Part shown: positions 5,407 to 9,754 of the stretch, piece after piece | Layout of the letters: every line of letters begins with the position of its first letter | How positions within the stretch are numbered: position 1 is the stretch's first letter | Assembly (NCBI GenBank): GCA_003228495.1 | Contig: QIDY01000117.1 | Span: forward strand, 1 to 9,754 | Length of the DNA stretch: 9,754 bases | Source of the DNA: Nitrospirota bacterium | GTDB lineage: Bacteria; Nitrospirota; Nitrospiria; Nitrospirales; UBA8639 | Direction: 5' to 3' | Translations under genes and position numbers: made by a program | The notes under the pieces: model-generated | What the model was told of the DNA's origin: nothing | The model's database searches: none | What the model saw: only the letters and a program-made list of their open reading frames with translations

Positions 5407-7260
5407 TTAGATATAAGCATTCACTGTGTATTGCTGTACCATTCGATGAGTATTAAAGAATGAGGCATTAAAGGCAATTGATTGTCGCATGGCATCAATC
5501 CATCGGTCCCGGTCTTGGTAGAACATGGGCACGATCACGGTTCGCAATTTTTGATACAGTTCTTTGGCATCCTCTTGCATCATCTCTTCCGGTTTAGACT
5601 CATCAACTGTTGTCGGCCCAATGGCCCAACCTGTCACACCTTCGATATGGCCTTCAATCCACCATCCGTCCAGCACACTGAAATTTGGTATTCCGTTATG
5701 GGCTGCTTTCATTCCCGAGGTGCCTGATGCTTCCAAGGGTCGAAGGGGAGTGTTCAGCCAGACATCAACTCCGGATGTGATGAGTTTGGCTAACGCGATG
5801 TCATAATTCTCAAGATAGGCGATTGACACGTCCTTCTTGAGTTGCCGCCCAAACTGGACCACCCGCCGAATCATATCCTTTCCCCCGCCATCACGTGGAT
5901 GCGCTTTGCCTCCGAAAATGAGTTGAATCCGTCCTACGGTCTTGGCAATATCCGCCAAATGATCAGGCTCGAAAAAAATCAGATCGGCTCGTTTGTACAG
6001 CGTCGCTCTTCGTGCGAAGCCCAGGGTCAGCACATCGTTCTTGAACGACAATTGAGTTCGACGGTTGACTTCCTCAATAAGTCGTGCTTTGGCTTGCACA
6101 TGGGCATCCCAAATTTCTTGTTTCGGGATGCTAATCGCATGCCGAAGAGAGAACGGGTCCTTCCTCCACCCTGGGATGTATCGATCATACAGGGCTTTGA
6201 AGCTCTCACAAGTCCATGTTGTTGAATGCACGCCATTGGTAATGGAATCGATGGCGTAACCGGGAAACATTTCTTGGGATACTTCTCCATGCCTCTTGGC
6301 GACACCATTGACGTAGTTACTCATATTCAAGGCAAGATACGTCATATTCAATTGATCTTTTCCCCCCAGCATTTGGATGAGTTCCAAAGGTAGGGGTTCA
6401 CTAAAAACCTGTTTCACGAGATCGTAGGAAAACCGGTCGTGGCCGGCAGGAACGGGAGTGTGGGTGGTGAAAATGCATTTATTGCGAATACCAGAAAAAT
6501 CCCAGTCCAACGTTCCTCGATTTCCCTGTTCCTCCAAAAGCTTTAATACCAGAAAGGCTGCGTGTCCTTCATTCATGTGAAAACGTTCGAGTTCTGTGTA
6601 TCCTAACGCTCGGAGCATACGTACTCCTCCAATACCCAATACGATTTCCTGGGCTATCCGATACCGTTCGTCCCCACCGTAGAGCCAGGTGGTCAACTCC
6701 CTATCAAATATTGCATTTCCATTCACGTTGGTATCGAGAAGAATGAGGGGAACCGTAAAACCGGTGGAGCCGATAATGTCATATTGCCAGGCACGAACAA
6801 TAACGATTCGATCTTCGATAGGCACTTGAGTCGTCACCCGAAGACGACGAGCCAAGCGAGAGGGCTCCCAAGTCACGGGCAGTTCTTGCTGATCGCCCCG
6901 TTCATCCAGTTTCTGGTCGAAATACCCATGGGCATACAGCAAGCTGACACCTACCGTCGGAACTTTAAGGTCTGCACAAGACCTTAAGGTATCGCCAGCC
7001 AGAATCCCTAACCCCCCACTATAAATGGGCATGTCGGAGTCCACTCCCACTTCCATCGAGAAATAGGCAATACGTCGAGAGATTTCTCCCAAATCCGAGA
7101 TTGAAGAACCCAGCCTATTCACGAAACTTTCCGGATTTTCTAAGAAGGCATGCCGGCAAAGTTCGGAACAGAAATACAATGCTTCTCCTTGATAGACCAT
7201 CGTAAGATTTTTATCTTCGTCCACCATCATGCCGCAAACCGGGTCTCTGACCATATTCAT
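5407..7260 (-). CDS. Alpha-glucan phosphorylase (GT35, short form) with N-terminal YHS domain
   Basis: Pyridoxal-phosphate enzyme that releases glucose-1-phosphate from alpha-1,4-glucan with phosphate. The 617-residue protein has two parts. Residues 4-47 are a YHS domain: VRDPVCGMMV with Cys9, then LYFCSELC with Cys31 and Cys35. From about residue 60 it is a short-form alpha-glucan phosphorylase: RRIAYFSMEVGVDSDMP, YSGGLGILAGDTLRSCADL, FHMNEGHAAFLVL, FTTHTPVPAGHDRF, and the PLP site EASGTSGMKAAHNGIPN with the Schiff-base Lys at about 518, followed by VLDGWWIEG. The start at 7260 is preferred because GGGGAGGGAG precedes it by eight bases; the frame also opens at 7302 without a good site. Short-form enzymes lack the long N-terminal regulatory region of the classical glgP type. 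The YHS fusion is unusual and might couple metal binding to activity (inference). Glucose-1-phosphate would feed the phosphoketolase-acetate kinase route downstream. Confidence 0.95.
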   Translation of the reverse strand: MNMVRDPVCGMMVDEDKNLTMVYQGEALYFCSELCRHAFLENPESFVNRLGSSISDLGEISRRIAYFSMEVGVDSDMPIYSGGLGILAGDTLRSCADLKVPTVGVSLLYAHGYFDQKLDERGDQQELPVTWEPSRLARRLRVTTQVPIEDRIVIVRAWQYDIIGSTGFTVPLILLDTNVNGNAIFDRELTTWLYGGDERYRIAQEIVLGIGGVRMLRALGYTELERFHMNEGHAAFLVLKLLEEQGNRGTLDWDFSGIRNKCIFTTHTPVPAGHDRFSYDLVKQVFSEPLPLELIQMLGGKDQLNMTYLALNMSNYVNGVAKRHGEVSQEMFPGYAIDSITNGVHSTTWTCESFKALYDRYIPGWRKDPFSLRHAISIPKQEIWDAHVQAKARLIEEVNRRTQLSFKNDVLTLGFARRATLYKRADLIFFEPDHLADIAKTVGRIQLIFGGKAHPRDGGGKDMIRRVVQFGRQLKKDVSIAYLENYDIALAKLITSGVDVWLNTPLRPLEASGTSGMKAAHNGIPNFSVLDGWWIEGHIEGVTGWAIGPTTVDESKPEEMMQEDAKELYQKLRTVIVPMFYQDRDRWIDAMRQSIAFNASFFNTHRMVQQYTVNAYI

Positions 7261-7268
7261 GTTGAGTG

Positions 7269-7278
7269 CTCCCTCCCC
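7269..7278 (-). promoter_or_regulatory. Ribosome binding site selecting the 7260 start of the phosphorylase
   Basis: GGGGAGGGAG on the minus strand, eight bases before the ATG at 7260. It supports the start MNMVRDPVCG over the upstream ATG at 7302, whose extra 14 residues are encoded through this site. Confidence 0.75.
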
Positions 7279-7304
7279 GCGACCATTCAATTTTTCCTTC
7301 ACCC

Positions 7305-7333
7305 TTTAAATTGTTTTTTCATATAGGACACAA
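7305..7333 (-). promoter_or_regulatory. Possible sigma-70-type promoter before the phosphorylase gene
   Basis: On the minus strand TTGTGT (7333-7328) and TTTAAA (7310-7305) are exactly 17 bases apart in an AT-rich stretch just upstream of the phosphorylase start. Each hexamer matches consensus only partly (3 of 6 and 4 of 6), so the call is tentative. If real, the phosphorylase-to-phosphoketolase half would have its own promoter. Confidence 0.22.
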
Positions 7334-7337
7334 GATC

Positions 7338-7484
7338 TTAGTTGCGCGGGCTGCGCAGAAACTTCGCTTCCTTCACCATTATATTAGCCACGCAGGTGAC
7401 CATCAGGACTGTGCAGCCCAATAAAAGAATCACAACCGCTTGCTGAGCAAGGGTCTGATTGAACCGGTCCTGCTCGCCAAAGAT
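7338..7484 (-). CDS. Possible small single-span membrane protein with ATC start
   Basis: A 48-codon frame between the SPFH gene and the phosphorylase. AAGGAGGG lies at 7490-7497, five bases before an ATC codon at 7484, which would be the initiator. An in-frame TGA overlaps the ribosome binding site, so no ATG, GTG or TTG is available nearby. The product would read (M/I)FGEQDRFNQTLAQQ, then a hydrophobic segment AVVILLLGCTVLMVTCVANI, then a basic tail VKEAKFLRSPRN and TAA. That is one transmembrane helix with a positive end, suggesting the C-terminus is cytoplasmic. ATC and ATT starts are rare but known (infC uses ATT). Alternatives are a gene inactivated by an ATG-to-ATC change or a chance frame. 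I do not recognise a family. Its position behind an SPFH protein would fit a small membrane partner (inference). Confidence 0.5.
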   Translation of the reverse strand: MFGEQDRFNQTLAQQAVVILLLGCTVLMVTCVANIMVKEAKFLRSPRN

Positions 7485-7489
7485 GTCCG

Positions 7490-7497
7490 CCCTCCTT
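7490..7497 (-). promoter_or_regulatory. Strong ribosome binding site before an ATC codon
   Basis: AAGGAGGG on the minus strand with five bases to ATC at 7484. It is a near-perfect Shine-Dalgarno with no standard start codon at the right distance in an open frame. Confidence 0.6.
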
Positions 7498-7524
7498 CAG
7501 AGAACTCCGATACATATCTTTTTT

Positions 7525-7545
7525 GACCAGTTGAGAAAACTGGTC
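7525..7545. repeat. Perfect 8-bp inverted repeat (stem-loop) after the SPFH gene
   Basis: GACCAGTT (7525-7532) and AACTGGTC (7538-7545) can form an 8-bp stem with a 5-base loop. On the minus strand the stem is followed by a run of A, not T, so it is not an intrinsic terminator of this operon. It lies 25 bp past the SPFH stop codon and upstream of the small membrane ORF, where it could stabilise or separate transcript segments. Confidence 0.6.
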
Positions 7546-7569
7546 GTCCTCCCTCTCGTCTTTTTTGCT

Positions 7570-8415
7570 TCATTGAATCTCTGGACTGAGAATGATCGGA
7601 AGCCCTTCTTGTCCCGTGGGTATGAAAATGAACTTGGCATTGGGATTGTCAAAGGCCTTGTATTGGAGAAATTTTGTCGTCAGGGTCTGATCGATGATCC
7701 TCTGCGCCTCCGCTTGGCCGCCCGCCCGAATCTTCTGGGCTTCGGCTTCTCCTCTGGCCAAAATCTCAAGGGCATCCCCCTCACCCTTAGCCTTTTCCCT
7801 GGCAATGGCGGCGTCCTTAACGGCAATCGCCAGCTCGAAGTCCTTCTGGATCTTCTCCTGTTCCTTGGTCAGTTTGGCCTCGATCGCCCGAAGCATGCCG
7901 GCGGTAAATTCAATATGGTTGATGCTCACTCTATCCAGCGCAAGGTGTTTTCCCTTTATGCTCTCTCTCAGCAGCTTCAGAGTCATGGCCTCAATGATTC
8001 TGCTTTTCTCCGGGATCTCCACCATTATAAACTCTGCCATGGTACTTCGGACCACGGTGAGAAATTCTGGCTTAATAATTCTTTCATAGAAGTCCGGTCC
8101 GATCTCCAACGCTAACTGATAGATTTCCTTAACCATCGGCCTTGCTACTACCGAGGCATCCACCCGAATGTGCAAATCATCATGCGTAAGAACATCGATT
8201 CGTTCCCCAAAAGTCTTCCACTGGACGCTGATGGTGTGAACATCATTCCAGGGCAGGTGCCAGTAAAAACCCTCTCGGAGTGGTTCCTCGCTTAGCCCAA
8301 AAGTCACCGGCCGCCAGCGAAGTCCCGCCTCCCCCGGATCGACCATAGATCCGCAGCCTGTAAGCCATAATGCGGCAACCGCGAGCAGCAGGGTAAACCC
8401 TAATCTCTGTTTCAT
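7570..8415 (-). CDS. SPFH/prohibitin-family lipoprotein
   Basis: A 281-residue protein starting MKQRLGFTLLLAVAALWLTGCGS: a lipoprotein signal with lipobox LTGC and lipidated Cys21. Glycine at +2 does not signal inner-membrane retention by the classical Asp rule. The SPFH domain follows (about residues 26-185): DPGEAGLRWRP, PLREGFYWHLPWNDVHTISVQ, DLHIRVDASVVARP, and the conserved helical part around EKSRIIEAMTLKLLRESIKGKHLALDRVSINHIEF. A charged coiled coil rich in Ala, Glu and Lys (KLTKEQEKIQKDFELAIAVKDAAIAREKAKGEGDALEILARGEAEAQKI) comes next. The end FIPTGQEGLPIILSPEIQ is prohibitin-like. Such proteins form membrane-associated oligomers and can modulate proteases or membrane domains. The ATG at 8415 is preferred over the GTG at 8424 because GAGAGGTGA precedes it by five bases. 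Lipid anchoring in place of the usual N-terminal membrane helix is notable. Confidence 0.9.
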   Translation of the reverse strand: MKQRLGFTLLLAVAALWLTGCGSMVDPGEAGLRWRPVTFGLSEEPLREGFYWHLPWNDVHTISVQWKTFGERIDVLTHDDLHIRVDASVVARPMVKEIYQLALEIGPDFYERIIKPEFLTVVRSTMAEFIMVEIPEKSRIIEAMTLKLLRESIKGKHLALDRVSINHIEFTAGMLRAIEAKLTKEQEKIQKDFELAIAVKDAAIAREKAKGEGDALEILARGEAEAQKIRAGGQAEAQRIIDQTLTTKFLQYKAFDNPNAKFIFIPTGQEGLPIILSPEIQ

Positions 8416-8476
8416 GGGACTCACCTCTCAATTAATGTGTTTCAGCTTTTCTCAAGGGGAGCATCAACGTAATTTT

Positions 8477-8587
8477 TCATGCCTCAGTACAGCGGCTATC
8501 CATTCCAAGAACCTCCAACAAAGCATGGGTGCTTAAAAAAAGCGAAGAGCTTCCCTCATAAAGTTCCACAGGTAGTTGTGCAGCCAT
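8477..8587 (-). CDS. Unrecognised 36-residue small protein
   Basis: A short frame starting MAAQLPVELYEGSSSLFLS and ending THALLEVLGMDSRCTEA. It is supported by AAGGAGGT at 8592-8599, four bases before the ATG at 8587, a near-perfect site unlikely to be wasted. It starts 24 bp after the universal stress protein stop and ends 61 bp before the SPFH start, so it is probably co-transcribed with both. The composition is that of a small folded or helical peptide with one Cys; no signal peptide, membrane helix or known motif is visible. It could be a real small protein, a translation-coupling leader for the SPFH gene, or the remnant of a larger gene. Confidence 0.6.
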   Translation of the reverse strand: MAAQLPVELYEGSSSLFLSTHALLEVLGMDSRCTEA

Positions 8588-8591
8588 GATG

Positions 8592-8599
8592 ACCTCCTT
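8592..8599 (-). promoter_or_regulatory. Strong ribosome binding site of the 36-codon ORF
   Basis: AAGGAGGT on the minus strand, four bases before ATG at 8587. It is the main evidence that the small ORF is translated. Confidence 0.7.
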
Positions 8600-8611
8600 G
8601 CAAATCATTCT

Positions 8612-9511
8612 TCATCTAGCCGGAACTGCAAGAACAGGGCACGGAGCTTCCCGAAGGATTTGCTCGGTTGTACTCCCACGAAGCGCATCCAGAAAACCTT
8701 GATGACCCTGGGTTGCCATGACGATGAGATCAGGGGAACGGTCTTCTGAAATTTTGAGGATTTGTTCAACCACACTACCGGTAGGGACAATGGTTTCCCA
8801 TTTCCATTCATGACTCTTGGGGTAGTGATAAGGCGGAAGCGTGTGATGAGAACCGACATGCACGATCGTAAATTCCGTTCCATGCCCATTGAACAAGTGC
8901 ACAAAGCCGGAGGCAGCATCGATAGCTGCTTGAGGAGATGGATGCTGATCGACAGGGATAAGAATTCGTTGTACGCGCATCTCTCCATCCTTGAGTGACA
9001 CTAATCCCTTTTTTCCCTGCGGAATGAAGAGGGTCATTTGTTCTGCTCCACGAGCAACAGGTTCGGCTATGGTTTGGTGTAACCACCGGTCAATGCCTTT
9101 CTGCTGATTGGTGGATAACACAATAAGATCCATTGTGTGCTTTTCCAAATAATGTAAAATCGAAGTGACAGGATCCTTTTCCAAACCTTGAATTTTCTTG
9201 ATACCCAAGCCAAGGTTTTTCACTTCATCACCCGAACTTCCTTCTGGTAGAAGTTCCCAGCGAACCAACAGATCCCGAACAGCAGGAAACTCGATCCACT
9301 CTTCGTCATCCCGCTTTTGGTGAATATGGAAAATATTCAAGTTGGCTTTTGCAGCTAAAGCGATTTTCAGTGCATGTGCGAAAGCGATCTCGCTTTCCTC
9401 AGTAAAATCTGAGGGGTGAAAGATGTTTCTCAAAAACAAGGGTTGAAAGATGTTTCTCAAAAACAATATTTTGATATCATCCGGGGCGTTGGGCATCTCT
9501 GTCTTCTCCAT
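8612..9511 (-). CDS. Universal stress protein with two tandem UspA domains
   Basis: A cytoplasmic 299-residue protein with two UspA-like alpha/beta domains. Domain 1 (about 12-165) shows FHPSDFTEESEIAFAHALKIALAAKANLNIFHIH and DLIVLSTNQQKGIDRWL; its nucleotide loop is degenerate. Domain 2 (about 178-299) shows VQRILIPVDQHPSPQAAIDAA, FTIVHVGS, PDLIVMATQGHQGFLDALRGSTTEQILREAPCPVLAVPAR. Its GHQG...GST motif is the ATP-binding form with a shortened loop common in two-domain proteins. Such proteins are made under starvation, stress or low oxygen. The first strand contains a 9-residue tandem repeat, LFLRNIFQP-LFLRNIFHP, from a 27-bp DNA duplication. The start is either ATG 9511 or ATG 9496; the latter has GGAG nine bases upstream and may be the real one. 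It begins 49 bp after the methyltransferase stop and precedes a small ORF by 24 bp, so an operon is likely. Confidence 0.93.
   Translation of the reverse strand: MEKTEMPNAPDDIKILFLRNIFQPLFLRNIFHPSDFTEESEIAFAHALKIALAAKANLNIFHIHQKRDDEEWIEFPAVRDLLVRWELLPEGSSGDEVKNLGLGIKKIQGLEKDPVTSILHYLEKHTMDLIVLSTNQQKGIDRWLHQTIAEPVARGAEQMTLFIPQGKKGLVSLKDGEMRVQRILIPVDQHPSPQAAIDAASGFVHLFNGHGTEFTIVHVGSHHTLPPYHYPKSHEWKWETIVPTGSVVEQILKISEDRSPDLIVMATQGHQGFLDALRGSTTEQILREAPCPVLAVPAR
9413..9466. repeat. 27-bp tandem duplication inside the universal stress protein gene
   Basis: Units 9413-9439 and 9440-9466 are identical at 26 of 27 positions; the only difference is g9416 versus t9443. On the coding strand each unit encodes LFLRNIFHP or LFLRNIFQP. 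The length is a multiple of three, so the frame is kept. The near identity suggests a recent slippage or unequal recombination event. Confidence 0.95.
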
Positions 9512-9560
9512 TTTCCAATACTCATTAGAAGTTTATGAAATCATTCAACTGTTTCTACAC

Positions 9561-9754
9561 CTAGACAGACTGGAAACCGAGAAAACGCTTCCAATTAACA
9601 GTGCTCGGGAAAAACATTGGAACGGATTTTTGATAGTTCAGGTATTCTGTTCCAAACTTTTCCATCATTTCCTGTTCTTCCCGTTTTGCCAAGCGGTAAT
9701 AGGCCCAGACGACAATTGGAAACAACACTAGAGTTGGGATGGTTGGCCAATGAA
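9561..9754 (-). CDS. Isoprenylcysteine carboxyl methyltransferase-like protein (C-terminal part)
   Basis: The last 63 codons of a gene entering from the right edge, ending at TAG 9561-9563. The visible part reads HWPTIPTLVLFPIVVWAYY (end of a transmembrane helix), then RLAKREEQEMMEKFGTEYLNYQKSVPMFFP. This is the conserved C-terminal signature of the ICMT/PEMT-like membrane methyltransferases: paired Glu, FG-x2-Y-x2-Y, V-P-x-F-x-P. It ends NWKRFLGFQSV. Family members use S-adenosylmethionine to methylate small molecules, lipids or protein carboxyl ends. In bacteria the substrate is usually unknown. The gene lies 49 bp upstream of the universal stress protein on the same strand and may be the first visible member of the operon. 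Confidence 0.85.
   Translation of the reverse strand, partial: HWPTIPTLVLFPIVVWAYYRLAKREEQEMMEKFGTEYLNYQKSVPMFFPSTVNWKRFLGFQSV

Noticed and set aside
7525..7545. Stem-loop beside a T-run as a terminator
   Set aside because: The T-run is on the plus strand before the stem; on the transcribed minus strand the stem is followed by A residues, so it cannot be an intrinsic terminator for these genes.
7459..8115. 218-codon plus-strand frame
   Set aside because: It is antisense to the SPFH gene and the small ORF region; the SPFH protein has clear domain motifs and a signal peptide, so this is a shadow frame.
1..9754. CRISPR array, transposon ends, tRNA or rRNA genes
   Set aside because: No regularly spaced repeats, transposase frames, terminal inverted repeats or recognisable RNA gene sequences were seen on either strand.

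Overview
The window is a compact bacterial gene block of about 50% GC in which every gene I can support lies on the minus strand, so it reads from the right-hand end towards position 1. A lipobox-type lipoprotein signal and strong AGGAGG ribosome binding sites point to a Gram-negative bacterium. The gene set (phosphoketolase with acetate kinase, short-form alpha-glucan phosphorylase, YHS proteins, tandem-domain universal stress protein) resembles environmental chemolithotrophs such as Nitrospirota or some Proteobacteria. That taxonomic lean is inference only.

Layout in transcription order. (1) 9754-9561: C-terminus of an isoprenylcysteine carboxyl methyltransferase-like membrane protein, cut by the window edge. 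(2) 9511-8612: a two-domain universal stress protein carrying an in-frame 27-bp tandem duplication. (3) 8587-8477: a 36-residue small ORF with a near-perfect ribosome binding site. (4) 8415-7570: an SPFH/prohibitin-like lipoprotein. (5) 7484-7338: a 48-codon single-span membrane ORF that appears to start at ATC. (6) 7260-5407: an alpha-glucan phosphorylase with a YHS metal-binding domain fused to its N-terminus. (7) 5293-5141: a stand-alone 50-residue YHS protein. (8) 4995-4501: an unrecognised 164-residue protein. (9) 4441-4100: an N-terminal fragment of galactose-1-phosphate uridylyltransferase. (10) 4060-2783: acetate kinase. (11) 2670-307: phosphoketolase. (12) 165-1: the N-terminus of a HAD phosphatase/phosphomutase of the beta-phosphoglucomutase type. 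No gap exceeds 150 bp.

How the genes may work together: the phosphorylase releases glucose-1-phosphate from stored glucan. After isomerisation by enzymes not in this window, phosphoketolase cleaves fructose-6-phosphate or xylulose-5-phosphate to acetyl phosphate, and acetate kinase turns that into ATP and acetate. This looks like a glycogen-to-acetate energy module. Its association with a universal stress protein and an SPFH membrane protein suggests use under stress or energy limitation (inference). The HAD and GalT-like genes add sugar-phosphate chemistry, although the GalT copy lacks its catalytic part.

The most unusual points are the YHS-phosphorylase fusion followed by a separate YHS gene, the small ORFs (one with an apparent ATC start), the truncated galT, the 27-bp duplication in the stress protein, and a palindromic repeat cluster that runs into the 3' end of ackA. 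I did not find a clearly new defence, mobile or CRISPR-like system.
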